Shown here: in pieces, positions 25,793 to 33,949 of the stretch
Layout: each line of letters opens with the position of its first letter
How positions within the stretch are numbered: the first letter of the stretch is position 1
Source of the DNA: Klebsiella quasivariicola
Lineage (GTDB): Bacteria; Pseudomonadota; Gammaproteobacteria; Enterobacterales; Enterobacteriaceae
DNA: 64,000 bases
NCBI RefSeq assembly: GCF_002269255.1
Contig: NZ_CP022823.1
Span: 1,116,001 to 1,180,000, forward strand
Reading direction: 5' to 3'
Made by a program: the position numbers and the translations under genes
Notes under the pieces: generated by a model
Told to the model about the DNA's origin: nothing
Seen by the model: the letters and a program-made list of their open reading frames with translations, nothing else
Databases searched by the model: none

Positions 25793-26134
25793 ATGGGGAA
25801 GCGTATCGAACGGGAAAAGATGACGATTCAGCGGATGATTGCCCTCTACCAGCGGCGCTGTCCCGAGGCGCTGGCCAATAATGATCACTATCAGGCGCTG
25901 AACGCCTACGCCGACAAGCGCCTTGATAAATGCGTGTTTGGCGAGAACAAACCGGCCTGCAAGCAGTGTCCGGTACATTGCTACCAGCCGGCGAAGCGCG
26001 AAGAGATGAAGCAGATTATGCGCTGGGCCGGGCCGCGGATGCTCTGGCGCCACCCGATCCTCACTATTCGCCATCTGCTGGACGACAGGCGCCCGGTGCC
26101 GGCGCTGCCGGAAAAATACCGACCGAAAAAATAG
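25793..26134 (+). CDS. ygbA: YgbA, nitrous-oxide-stimulated promoter family protein
   Basis: A 113-residue protein of the YgbA_NO family. It carries a cysteine cluster Cys47, Cys56, Cys59 and Cys63 (CVFG...CKQCPVHCYQP) suited to metal or Fe-S binding, and the conserved end RWAGPRMLWRHPILTIRHLLDD. In E. coli the gene is controlled by NsrR and helps growth under nitrosative stress; an NsrR-type palindrome stands directly upstream here too. In E. coli ygbA lies between fhlA and mutS; here it marks the same backbone point between two accessory blocks. It converges on sitD. Confidence 0.92.
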   Translation: MGKRIEREKMTIQRMIALYQRRCPEALANNDHYQALNAYADKRLDKCVFGENKPACKQCPVHCYQPAKREEMKQIMRWAGPRMLWRHPILTIRHLLDDRRPVPALPEKYRPKK

Positions 26135-26193
26135 CGGCCTTTCCCTGGTCAGCGCGGCGCGTAGCCGGGCGACAAGTCGGCCCCGGTAAGGCA

Positions 26194-27048
26194 TTAGCCG
26201 CCACCGGGGATGATTGCTGAAGTTTTCTGTTTCTGGCTATCCCGAATTGTGCTTGCCACAAAGGCGACCACAAACAGCGCGGTAAACAGCACCACGATCG
26301 TCGGCGCCGGCGCGCTGTCGAGATAAAACGCCAGCCACACCCCTCCCGCCGAGCAGCCGATGGCCACCGCTACCGCCAGCAGCAGGGCGTGGATAAAGCG
26401 TCTCACCAGCAGAAGCGCGATCGCTCCGGGAGCAATCAGCAGCGAAATCGACAAAATAATCCCCACCGACTGCAGCGTCGCGACGATGGTCAGGGCGATC
26501 ATGCACAGCAGGCCGTAGTGCAGCAGTCCGCCGCGCAGGCCGCTGGCTTTGGCCTGCGTCGGGTCAAAGGCGTGCAGCAAAAAATCGCGCCATTTAAGGC
26601 CGATAATCAGCGCAATCACCAGCGCGATAGCCGCCGTCTGACCAATATCGCGAAGGGATATCCCCAGCATATCGCCGAACAGGATATGGTCGAGATGCAC
26701 ATCGGACTGGATCGCCACGTACAGCACCAGCCCGCCGCCAAACATGCCGGAGAAGACAATTCCCATAATGGTATCGCGCTTAAGGCGGCTGTTATCGTCG
26801 AGAAAACCGGTCGTCACGGCGCACAACAGCCCGGCGATAAACGCGCCGATGGCGAAAGGAATGCCAAGGATGTAGGCCAGCACCACGCCCGGAAAGACCG
26901 CGTGGCTCATGGCGTCGCCCATTAGCGCCCAGCCTTTGAGCACCAGAAACACCGACAGTAGCGCGCAGGGCACGGCCACGATGATCGATACCGCTATCGC
27001 ATTGACCATAAAAGGAAACTGGAACGGGGCCAGGAACAGATTCAGCAT
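26194..27048 (-). CDS. sitD: Iron/manganese ABC transporter permease SitD
   Basis: A 284-residue inner-membrane permease of the metal ABC-3 family (MntC/ZnuB/SitD type). Start ATG 27048 (MLNLFLAPFQFPFMVNAIAV) was chosen because the longer open frame upstream lies within sitC. Family blocks are LKGWALMGDAMSHAVFPGVV and the late RDFLLHAFDPTQAKASGL. It overlaps sitC by 7 bases. Paired permeases SitC and SitD differ in their second halves, as in Salmonella and avian pathogenic E. coli. Confidence 0.95.
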   Translation of the reverse strand: MLNLFLAPFQFPFMVNAIAVSIIVAVPCALLSVFLVLKGWALMGDAMSHAVFPGVVLAYILGIPFAIGAFIAGLLCAVTTGFLDDNSRLKRDTIMGIVFSGMFGGGLVLYVAIQSDVHLDHILFGDMLGISLRDIGQTAAIALVIALIIGLKWRDFLLHAFDPTQAKASGLRGGLLHYGLLCMIALTIVATLQSVGIILSISLLIAPGAIALLLVRRFIHALLLAVAVAIGCSAGGVWLAFYLDSAPAPTIVVLFTALFVVAFVASTIRDSQKQKTSAIIPGGG

Positions 27049-27890
27049 GTGGCCTCCCTGGCGCGACGGCGGTTGGCCAGCAGGCCGTGCTTCGGCGCGA
27101 AGATAAAGGTGATGAGGAACAACAGCGTTTGCGCGACCACGATAATGCCGCCGGTGGCGCCGTCGAGATAGTAACTGAGCCAGGCGCCGAAGAAACTGGT
27201 CACACTGCCGATAGCCACGGCGATGGCCAGCAGGCGCGGAAAGCGGTCGGTTAACAGCCACGCGGTGGCCCCGGGAGTCACCACCAGGCAGATGACCAGA
27301 AACGCGCCGACGGTCTGCAGCGCCGCCACGGTGCAGGCGGCCAGCAGGGTAAAGAACAGCAGCTTCAGGCCGCGGGTGTTCAGGCCAATCGAGCGGGCGT
27401 GGTTTTCATCAAAGAAGGTCACCATCAGGTCTTTCCATTTCAGCAACAGGATCGCCATCGAGATAAAGCCGATCGCCGCCAGCTGGATAATATCCTCCGG
27501 GGCGATGGCCAGAATGTTGCCGAGGATAATGGTCTGAATATTCACCGACGTCGGATTCAGCGACACCATAAACAGCCCGATCCCGAAGAAGGAGGAGAAG
27601 ATCAGGCCGATAATGGCATCCTCTTTCAGCCGCGACCGCTGCTGCAAAAACAGCATGCTGCCCGCCGCCAGACCGCCGGAGAGAAACGCGCCGAGCGCGA
27701 AAGGCAGGCCGAGCATATAGGCCCCGGCGACGCCTGGCACAATCGCGTGGGAGAGGGCGTCGCCAATCAACGACCAGCCTTTGAGCATCAGGTAGCAGGA
27801 GAGAAAGGCGCAGACGCCGCCTACCAGCGCCGACACCCACATCGCATTGAGCATATAGTGATAGCCAAACGGCTCCAGCAGCCAGCTCAT
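27042..27890 (-). CDS. sitC: Iron/manganese ABC transporter permease SitC
   Basis: A 282-residue ABC-3 family permease with about 8 membrane helices. It contains the conserved LKGWSLIGDALSHAIVPGVA segment and KDLMVTFFDENHARSIGL. It pairs with SitD to form the channel for Mn2+/Fe2+. It overlaps sitB by 4 bases, so sitABCD is a compact operon with translational coupling. Confidence 0.95.
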   Translation of the reverse strand: MSWLLEPFGYHYMLNAMWVSALVGGVCAFLSCYLMLKGWSLIGDALSHAIVPGVAGAYMLGLPFALGAFLSGGLAAGSMLFLQQRSRLKEDAIIGLIFSSFFGIGLFMVSLNPTSVNIQTIILGNILAIAPEDIIQLAAIGFISMAILLLKWKDLMVTFFDENHARSIGLNTRGLKLLFFTLLAACTVAALQTVGAFLVICLVVTPGATAWLLTDRFPRLLAIAVAIGSVTSFFGAWLSYYLDGATGGIIVVAQTLLFLITFIFAPKHGLLANRRRAREATC

Positions 27891-28708
27891 TGCGGGCCTC
27901 CCGCCGCGCGCCGGCTGATAAACGGCCGTTCGTCATCGGTGATAATCTGCGCTTCCCCGCCGGTCAGGGCGACGTGGCGCAGCACGCCGCTGAAAGCCCG
28001 CTCCAGATTCTCGGCGGTGAAGGTGGTTTCCGTCGGGCCGCTGGCCAGCACGGTGCCTTTTACCATCACCGTATAATCGCAATATTCACTCACTGACCCG
28101 AGGTTATGGGTGGAGACCAGCATGGTACAACCCTCAGCGCGGAGTTCGCGCAGCAGGCTGATGATGCGCGCTTCGGTCTGCACATCGACGCCGGTGAAAG
28201 GCTCATCCAGCAGGATCACCTGACCCTGCTGAGCGATGGCGCGGGCAAGGAAAACGCGCTTTTTCTGCCCGCCGGAGAGCTCGCCAATTTGCCGATGGCG
28301 GTACTCGCTCATGCCCACGCGGGCCAGCGCGGCATCGACAATCTCGCGATCGCGCGGCTTTGCCCGCCGCAGCCAGCCCATATGGCCGTAGCGGCCCATC
28401 ATCACCACATCCTCCACCAGCACCGGGAAGGACCAGTCCACCTCTTCCGACTGCGGGACATAGGCGACCAGGTTCTGGCGCAGCGCGCGGTTGACCGGCT
28501 GGCCGAGTATGGCGATCTCGCCGCGGCCGACGCGCACAAAGCCCATCAGCGCTTTAAACAGTGTGGATTTACCCGAGCCGTTAACGCCCACCAGCGCGGC
28601 AATGGAGCCGCGCGGTACGCTGAAGGAGGCGTCGCGCAGGGCAGTGTGGCCGTTACGCCAGGTGACGGTGAGCTGGTCGACATACAGACCCGCTTGCACT
28701 GCATTCAT
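27887..28708 (-). CDS. sitB: Iron/manganese ABC transporter ATP-binding protein SitB
   Basis: A 273-residue ABC ATPase: Walker A GVNGSGKST, signature LSGGQKKRVFLARA, Walker B VILLDEPFTGVD and a switch His in VSTHNLGSV. It drives metal import through SitC/SitD. It overlaps sitA and sitC by 4 bases each. Confidence 0.95.
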   Translation of the reverse strand: MNAVQAGLYVDQLTVTWRNGHTALRDASFSVPRGSIAALVGVNGSGKSTLFKALMGFVRVGRGEIAILGQPVNRALRQNLVAYVPQSEEVDWSFPVLVEDVVMMGRYGHMGWLRRAKPRDREIVDAALARVGMSEYRHRQIGELSGGQKKRVFLARAIAQQGQVILLDEPFTGVDVQTEARIISLLRELRAEGCTMLVSTHNLGSVSEYCDYTVMVKGTVLASGPTETTFTAENLERAFSGVLRHVALTGGEAQIITDDERPFISRRAAGGPQ

Positions 28709-29622
28709 GGCTGCTTCCTCATCCCGTCCTGGATACCGTTAACGATGGTTTCTGTGGTGACGCGCAGCAGGTCGAGCCAGGTCGGCACCGGACCGTCGGC
28801 GGCGCTCAGCGAATCGACATACAGCACGCCGCCGTAGTGGGCCCCGGCTTCGCGCGCCACCTGACGCGCCGGTTTATCGGAGATGGTGCTTTCGCTGAAG
28901 ATGGTCGGGATGCGTTCTTTCTTCATGGTGTCGATAACCTTGCGCACCTGTTGCGGAGTGCCCTGCTGGTCGGCATTGATCGGCCACAGATACAGTTCGC
29001 GCAGACCATAGTCGCGGGCCAGATAGGAGAAGGCCCCCTCGCTGGTGACCAGCCAGCGCTTATCCGCCGGCAGTTGCGCCAGTCTGGCCTGCAGCGGCGC
29101 CATGGTCTGGCGGATCTTTTCTTTATAGGCCTCAGCGTTACGGCGATAGGTGTCGGCGTGAGGCGGATCGTATTTCACCAGCGCATCGCGAATATTATCG
29201 ACATAGATCAGGGCGTTATCTGCCGACATCCAGGCATGGGGATTGGGCTTCCCGCTATAGGGTCCTGCGCTGATGCCCATCGGCTGGATCCCGTCGCTGA
29301 CCACCACCTCCGGAACGCCCTGTAAGTGCTGATAGAAGCGGGCAAACCACCGTTCGAGATTAAGCCCATTGCTGAGGATTAGCTGCGCCCCCTGCGCGCG
29401 TTTGATATCGCCTGGCGTGGGCTGGTAATCATGGATCTCTGCGCCCGGTTTGGTGATGGAGCTGACGTCGGCGGCATCGCCCGCCACGTTCTGCGCCATA
29501 TCGGCGATAACCGTGAAGGTGGTGATAACCCTGAATTTCTCCTGCGCGGTGGCCGGCGCCGCGGCCAGCAGAGCCAGCGCGCTGGCCAGCAGCAATGATT
29601 TCAGCGGTGTCAGGTGTTGCAT
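28705..29622 (-). CDS. sitA: Iron/manganese ABC transporter periplasmic binding protein SitA
   Basis: A 305-residue periplasmic metal-binding protein (cluster A-I). The signal peptide is MQHLTPLKSLLLASALALL followed by AAAPATAQ; the mature protein starts with EKFRVITTFTVIADMAQNVAG. Candidate metal ligands of the family are the His in GAEIHDYQPTPGD, His in KPNPHAWMS, Glu in TSEGAFSYLARDYG and Asp near the C-terminus. It is the first gene of sitABCD and lies downstream of MntR- and Fur-like sites. Confidence 0.96.
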   Translation of the reverse strand: MQHLTPLKSLLLASALALLAAAPATAQEKFRVITTFTVIADMAQNVAGDAADVSSITKPGAEIHDYQPTPGDIKRAQGAQLILSNGLNLERWFARFYQHLQGVPEVVVSDGIQPMGISAGPYSGKPNPHAWMSADNALIYVDNIRDALVKYDPPHADTYRRNAEAYKEKIRQTMAPLQARLAQLPADKRWLVTSEGAFSYLARDYGLRELYLWPINADQQGTPQQVRKVIDTMKKERIPTIFSESTISDKPARQVAREAGAHYGGVLYVDSLSAADGPVPTWLDLLRVTTETIVNGIQDGMRKQP

Positions 29623-29659
29623 AGGATCCCTCGCAATGGTGTGGTTAATTTCCCAGCGG

Positions 29660-29693
29660 TTATAGCCATTGCTATGTTATATAGCACAAGCTA
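29660..29693 (-). promoter_or_regulatory. MntR-like operator(s) upstream of sitA
   Basis: On the minus strand, 29679-29660 reads TAACATAGCAATGGCTATAA, matching the E. coli MntR site AAACATAGCAAAGGCTATGT (from memory) at 16 of 20 positions. A second ATAGC/GCTAT inverted pair sits at 29681-29693. The sites lie about 40-70 bases before the sitA start, suiting manganese-dependent repression. Confidence 0.75.
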
Positions 29694-29702
29694 TTTATAA
29701 AT

Positions 29703-29721
29703 GAAAATAATTCTTATTTGC
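29703..29721. promoter_or_regulatory. Possible Fur box upstream of sitA
   Basis: GAAAATAATTCTTATTTGC matches the 19-base Fur consensus at 12 positions. sit operons in other enterobacteria respond to both iron and manganese, so the pairing with the MntR-like site is expected, but this match alone is modest. Confidence 0.4.
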
Positions 29722-29803
29722 ATGCTTGGGTAATAATGAGCCGGGAAACGAAAGCGACAAGAAAGGGGGAGATAAGGCTGGCCCGGCGCGAACCGGGCGG
29801 AGA

Positions 29804-30766
29804 TCAGGCGATATCGGCGACCGACTGGCGCGGGATCAGGCGGCCAGCCAGCGAGCGGCCCTCGGCGGTGAAGGTTGGCCGGTCGTCAATCAGGCTGCGA
29901 ATACGCTGAATACAGTTTTCCAGCAGCGCCTCCAGTGGCCAGGAGATGCAGGTCAGCGGCGGATAGAGCAGCGAGGCGAGGGGGGAATCCTCAAGGCTCA
30001 GCAGGGAAACCTCCTGCGGGACGGCGATGGTGAATTCGCGCAGCAGGCGCATCGCCTCGGCCGCATAGCGGTCGCGTTTAACGATAATGACCGAGTATTT
30101 ACTGAAGCTGTTAATTAAGGTCAGCAGCGCCTGCTCGACGTCATCGTTGGCCGTCAGCACCAGCTGGCGGTTAAAAGGAATGGAGTAGTTCTGCAGGACG
30201 TTGCGGTAGCCTTCCAGCATCTGGCGGCTGGCATCGTCGCTGTCGCTGTCCACCAGCAGGGCGATGTTGCGGTGTCCCTTGCCAATCACATAGCGGCAGG
30301 CGCTTTCAGTGGCGAAGGCGAAGTCATAGCCCTGGCTGTTGCTCCCGGCGACGCCGAAGCGGTCGAAGGCGATAACGTTGCGCGGCGCGTCGGCGGCAAC
30401 GGCGCCCAGCACCACCACCGCCACGCACTGGCGCTGCAGATCGTCGATTACCGCCGCCTGCTCTACCGGGTCGCTGACGTACTGGACCAGCAGGCTTTTA
30501 TTCAGCCCTTTCAGCGCCTGAGAGAGCAGCGGCAGCAGACGCGCGCCGTGGCTTTCGTCCTGCGCGGAAATCACCAGACCAACATGGCTGGATGTCTGAC
30601 TGGCGAGGTTTTGCGCGGCAAAGCTCGGGCGATAGTTGAGTTCTTCAACGGCCCGCAGCACAGCTTCCCGGCTCTCTTCGCGCACGCCCCGGGTGCCGGT
30701 CAGCACGCGGGAAACCGTCGCTCTTGAGACATTCGCTAATCTTGAAACATCATCAATCGTTGGCAT
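29804..30766 (-). CDS. LacI-family transcriptional regulator of the beta-glycoside locus
   Basis: A 320-residue LacI/GalR-type repressor. The N-terminal HTH is MPTIDDVSRLANVSRATVSR with the hinge helix NYRPSFAAQNLAS; a sugar-binding domain follows. Start ATG 30766 is chosen since the open frame upstream (to 30943) lies within the ROK gene and lacks family similarity. It is the last gene of the minus-strand run IIB-IIC-IIA-ROK-LacI, so it would be autoregulated. Two GGAAAGCGCTTTCC palindromes in the locus are its likely operators. Inducer unknown, presumably a phosphorylated or free beta-linked sugar. Confidence 0.88.
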   Translation of the reverse strand: MPTIDDVSRLANVSRATVSRVLTGTRGVREESREAVLRAVEELNYRPSFAAQNLASQTSSHVGLVISAQDESHGARLLPLLSQALKGLNKSLLVQYVSDPVEQAAVIDDLQRQCVAVVVLGAVAADAPRNVIAFDRFGVAGSNSQGYDFAFATESACRYVIGKGHRNIALLVDSDSDDASRQMLEGYRNVLQNYSIPFNRQLVLTANDDVEQALLTLINSFSKYSVIIVKRDRYAAEAMRLLREFTIAVPQEVSLLSLEDSPLASLLYPPLTCISWPLEALLENCIQRIRSLIDDRPTFTAEGRSLAGRLIPRQSVADIA

Positions 30767-30822
30767 GGCTTTTTCTGTCTGGACATTTTCGCCTAGCTTA
30801 ACATACCTGCTGAAAAAAGTGT

Positions 30823-31737
30823 CTACCGCCGCCCGTCCGCAGCGCTGGCCAGCCGGGGCAGCCAGGCCGCGCCGCGCACGCCGCTGGCGTCGCCGAAGCG
30901 GGCCGGTTTGATCTGCGTACGACAGCTGTCGGAGAAGATCCACGGCACGATGGCGGCAGGCAGATCGCGATAGATCTGGCTGACGTTGGACAGACCGCCG
31001 CCCAGCACAATCACCTGCGGGTCGAGAATATTGATCACCGACGCCAGGCTGCGGGCAAAGGCGTCGATAAAATGGCGCCAGTGGGCCAGTGCGCGCGGAT
31101 CGCCGTTTTGCGCCGCGGCGATAATGGCTTCCGCACGCGCCTGTTCCCCATAGCGGCGGGCGAAGCCGGTGCCGGAGAGAAAGCTTTCGATGCAGTTTGT
31201 TTTGCCGCAGTAGCAGGGCTGCGGCGGGCCATCGCGCTCAGGAGTATAGCCCGGCAGCGGATTATGCCCCCATTCACCGGCGATAGCGTTGGGGCCGCTG
31301 AGCAGCTGTTGATGAACGGCAATCCCGCCGCCGCAGCCGGTACCGATAATCACCCCGAAGACGGTGGTGGCCCCGGCGCCGGCGCCATCCACCGCCTCCG
31401 AAAGGGTGAAGCAGTCGGCATCGTTTGCCATCCACACCGGCTGGCCAAGCTGCTGCATGATATCCCGGCGCAGATCGTGGCCGTTGAGCACCAGGCAGTT
31501 GCAGTTTTTAATACGCTCACTTTGCGGATCGATAGCCCCGGGCAGGCCGAGCCCCAGGGTGAACGGCTGCGGGCTGACCGCACGCATATCGGCAATAAGG
31601 GTTAGCAGCTGACGCATAAAGGCGTCATAGCTCTCTTTGTGGGTCGGCCGGCGCAGACGCTGAACGCATTCGCCCGCCGGATCCAGCAGTACGGCTTCCA
31701 TTTTGGTGCCGCCAATATCTATTCCAAGATGTAACAT
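30823..31737 (-). CDS. ROK-family sugar kinase
   Basis: A 304-residue ROK kinase. The phosphate loop is DIGGTK (residues 7-12), the catalytic Asp lies in MANDADCFTLSEA, a glycine-rich GTGCGGGIAVHQQLLSGPN follows, and the zinc site is the His in EWGHNPLPG with CYCGKTNC. Known members phosphorylate glucose, fructose, mannose or N-acetylhexosamines; the fructokinase/mannokinase subgroup seems closest. Within this operon it would phosphorylate the free hexose released when a PTS-imported phospho-disaccharide is cleaved by the GH1 enzyme. That role is inference from context. Confidence 0.88.
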   Translation of the reverse strand: MLHLGIDIGGTKMEAVLLDPAGECVQRLRRPTHKESYDAFMRQLLTLIADMRAVSPQPFTLGLGLPGAIDPQSERIKNCNCLVLNGHDLRRDIMQQLGQPVWMANDADCFTLSEAVDGAGAGATTVFGVIIGTGCGGGIAVHQQLLSGPNAIAGEWGHNPLPGYTPERDGPPQPCYCGKTNCIESFLSGTGFARRYGEQARAEAIIAAAQNGDPRALAHWRHFIDAFARSLASVINILDPQVIVLGGGLSNVSQIYRDLPAAIVPWIFSDSCRTQIKPARFGDASGVRGAAWLPRLASAADGRR

Positions 31738-31787
31738 AGTGACCTCGGGGAATCAGACCCGGCCAGCGCGCCTGGCCGGGGAACGCG

Positions 31788-32102
31788 CTAGGCGTGAAGC
31801 GGTTGCGCGCGGTAAATCGCTATCAGTTCGGCAATCAGCTCTTTCGCCAGAATGGAGGTCATCAGGTGATCCTGAGCATGGACCATCACCAGCGTCATTT
31901 TGGTTTTTCCCTCGCCTTCGTCAGCTTCGATAAGCTGGGTCTGCACAAGGTGCGCCTCACGGGAATAGTGGGCCGCTTCCTGCATTTTGGCGTCGGCGGT
32001 GGCGAAATCACCCGCTTTGGCGGCGTGCAGCGCTTCGTAGCACAGGCTGCGTGACTGACCGGCGTTGATGATGATCCCCATCACCTGTTCTTCTAATTCC
32101 AT
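31788..32102 (-). CDS. PTS lactose/cellobiose-type IIA component
   Basis: A 104-residue cytoplasmic phosphocarrier of the lactose/chitobiose PTS family. The helical family pattern is clear: GIIINAGQSRSLCYEALHAA, then AKMQEAAHYSREAHLVQTQL. The phosphorylated histidine is probably His75 in MVHAQDHLMTS, with His79 in the same helix. It receives phosphate from HPr and hands it to the IIB at 33458. It is the only IIA seen in the locus although there are two IIC genes. Confidence 0.93.
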   Translation of the reverse strand: MELEEQVMGIIINAGQSRSLCYEALHAAKAGDFATADAKMQEAAHYSREAHLVQTQLIEADEGEGKTKMTLVMVHAQDHLMTSILAKELIAELIAIYRAQPLHA

Positions 32103-32125
32103 GATTATCCTCTGAATCGTTAGCG

Positions 32126-33448
32126 TTAAGCGGTTTGCGCCGCGTTGTCAGCCTGGCCGACGGCGTTTTCACGCTCCTGGGCCAGCAGCTGTTTTTCGTA
32201 AGCTTTGAGAAATGGCAGGTACATCACCATGGCGGTGGCCATACAGATGAGGCACAGGATCACCGGGCTAAAGCTCCAGTTCGCCGCCCATGAGGCGCCG
32301 ATGGGGGCCGGCGTTGTCCACGGCGTCATCGACACTACGCGGCTGACCAGGTCCAGCTTCAGCGCAAAGTACGCCAGGGTTGCGTTGACCATCGGCACCA
32401 GCACGAACGGCAGGAAAAACAGCGGGTTCATGATGATCGGCGCGCCAAACAGAATTGGTTCGTTAATATTGAAGACCCCAGGCACGACCCCCATCCGGCC
32501 GATCGTCCGCAGATGCACGGCCTTGCTGCGCAACAGCATCAGCGCCAGCGGCAGGGTGGATCCGACGCCGCCGATCAGCAGATAGTGATCCCAGAAGCCC
32601 TGCACATAGATGTGCGGGATAGCAGTACCTGCCGCCATCGCCGCCTGATTGACCGACAGGTTGGCCATCCAGAACGGGTTCATGATCCCGGTGACGATCA
32701 GCGCGCCGTGGATCCCGGCGAACCACAGCACCTGACAGACCAGCACTGACAGCAGGATCGCCGGCAGCGTATCGGAGGCGGCGACCAGCGGTTTCACCAG
32801 CGACATGATCGCTTCCGGAATGATCATCCCCAGCTGAGCCTCGATAAACAGGTTCAGCGGATGCAGCGTCAGAATGATCGCCAGCACCGGGATCAGGATT
32901 TCAAACGAACGCGCCACCCCGGCGGGTACTTCCGGCGGCAGGCGAATGGTGATGTTATGCCGTTTGAGGAAGGCGTACAGCTCGGTGGAATAGATGGCCA
33001 CCAGAATGGCGGTAAAGATCCCCTGGCCGGAGAAGTAGGCCGTAGAGATCTGGCCCTCTTTCAGCGGCGCGGCCACCAGCAGAAACGACATCAGCGACAG
33101 CATCCCGGCGGTCAGCGAGTCCAGGTGATGGTGCTTGGCGAGGCTGGCGGCGATCCCGACGGCAATGAACAGGGTCATCACCCCCATGCTGAAGTTGAAC
33201 GGCAGCATCAGCGCATCGCGATGATCGAGCGAAAATTGCAGCCAGGCGCGGGCAAAGCCCCAGGTCGTATCCGGAGAAAACGGCGGAAAGATAAACACCA
33301 GCAAAAACGAGCCGACGATCATAAAGGGCAGGGCAGTGATAAAGCCGTCGCGGATCGAGGTCACGTATTTTTGCTGGCCGATCGCGCCGGCCAGCGGCGT
33401 GATCTGCCGTTCGATCACATCGATCAATTTAGCGTACAGAGAGCTCAT
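32126..33448 (-). CDS. PTS cellobiose-type IIC permease (first copy)
   Basis: A 440-residue inner-membrane PTS permease of the CelB/ChbC/LacE family with about 10 membrane segments. Family blocks are GQQKYVTSIRDGFITALPFM, VLWFAGIHGALIVTGIMNP and GVFNINEPILFGAPIIMNP, the last containing the conserved NEP substrate-binding Glu. It sits between the IIB and IIA genes, giving a complete PTS. The likely substrate is a beta-linked disaccharide, taken up as its 6-phosphate. Confidence 0.93.
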   Translation of the reverse strand: MSSLYAKLIDVIERQITPLAGAIGQQKYVTSIRDGFITALPFMIVGSFLLVFIFPPFSPDTTWGFARAWLQFSLDHRDALMLPFNFSMGVMTLFIAVGIAASLAKHHHLDSLTAGMLSLMSFLLVAAPLKEGQISTAYFSGQGIFTAILVAIYSTELYAFLKRHNITIRLPPEVPAGVARSFEILIPVLAIILTLHPLNLFIEAQLGMIIPEAIMSLVKPLVAASDTLPAILLSVLVCQVLWFAGIHGALIVTGIMNPFWMANLSVNQAAMAAGTAIPHIYVQGFWDHYLLIGGVGSTLPLALMLLRSKAVHLRTIGRMGVVPGVFNINEPILFGAPIIMNPLFFLPFVLVPMVNATLAYFALKLDLVSRVVSMTPWTTPAPIGASWAANWSFSPVILCLICMATAMVMYLPFLKAYEKQLLAQERENAVGQADNAAQTA

Positions 33449-33457
33449 GATCTTTCC

Positions 33458-33772
33458 TTAGTTTTTGTTTTCGATAAGGGAAAGGGCGAAATCGAGGACC
33501 GCGGCGCCTTTTTGCATGCCGTAGTCCATCATATTGATGGGTTCGACGCGGATACCGTATTTATCCGCCTGTTTTTGCAGATCCTGCTGCATGTATTTCA
33601 CCTGCGGCCCCAGCAGCACCACCTGATAATGGCCGACCTGTTCGGCGAACTCCGCTACGCCATAGGCGTTGATCTCTACCGCCAGACCCCGCTGTTCGGC
33701 TTCCGCGATCATTTTTTTCATCAGCAGGCTGGTGGACATGCCTGCCGAACAACACAACATTATTTTTTTCAT
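33458..33772 (-). CDS. PTS lactose/cellobiose-type IIB component
   Basis: A 104-residue IIB protein. The active cysteine is Cys8 in CCSAGMSTSLLMKKM, the hallmark of the lactose/cellobiose IIB family. It passes phosphate from IIA to the incoming sugar. First gene of the five-gene minus-strand operon; its start lies about 55 bases from the operator palindrome at 33828. Confidence 0.93.
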   Translation of the reverse strand: MKKIMLCCSAGMSTSLLMKKMIAEAEQRGLAVEINAYGVAEFAEQVGHYQVVLLGPQVKYMQQDLQKQADKYGIRVEPINMMDYGMQKGAAVLDFALSLIENKN

Positions 33773-33827
33773 AACTACCGCTCCTGATGAGGTTGGATGT
33801 GCGGACTATAGTCAAAATGGATGCATT

Positions 33828-33845
33828 ACGGAAAGCGCTTTCCGT
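33828..33845. promoter_or_regulatory. LacI-type operator 1 (between divergent PTS units)
   Basis: ACGGAAAGCGCTTTCCGT is a perfect 18-base palindrome with a central CG, the pattern bound by LacI/GalR proteins. It lies between the divergent IIB operon and the second IIC gene and shares its GGAAAGCGCTTTCC core with the site before the porin gene. Confidence 0.85.
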
Positions 33846-33861
33846 TTGTGGATTTATTAAT

Positions 33862-33877
33862 TGTGACCATGATCACC
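33862..33877. promoter_or_regulatory. CRP-like site upstream of the second IIC
   Basis: TGTGACCATGATCACC matches TGTGA-N6-TCACA except for the last base. It lies 17 bases after operator 1, suggesting carbon-catabolite control of the divergent PTS genes. Confidence 0.7.
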
Positions 33878-33949
33878 TATGGCAGGCTTTCACTTTCCGG
33901 TGTTGTGGGCGATCATCCCGGCGAGACAACCATTCGCAAAGGTAGGAGT

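Noticed and set aside
30766..30943. Upstream extension of the LacI regulator
   Set aside because: The added residues are Arg-rich, unconserved, and lie inside the ROK gene; LacI proteins begin at the HTH.
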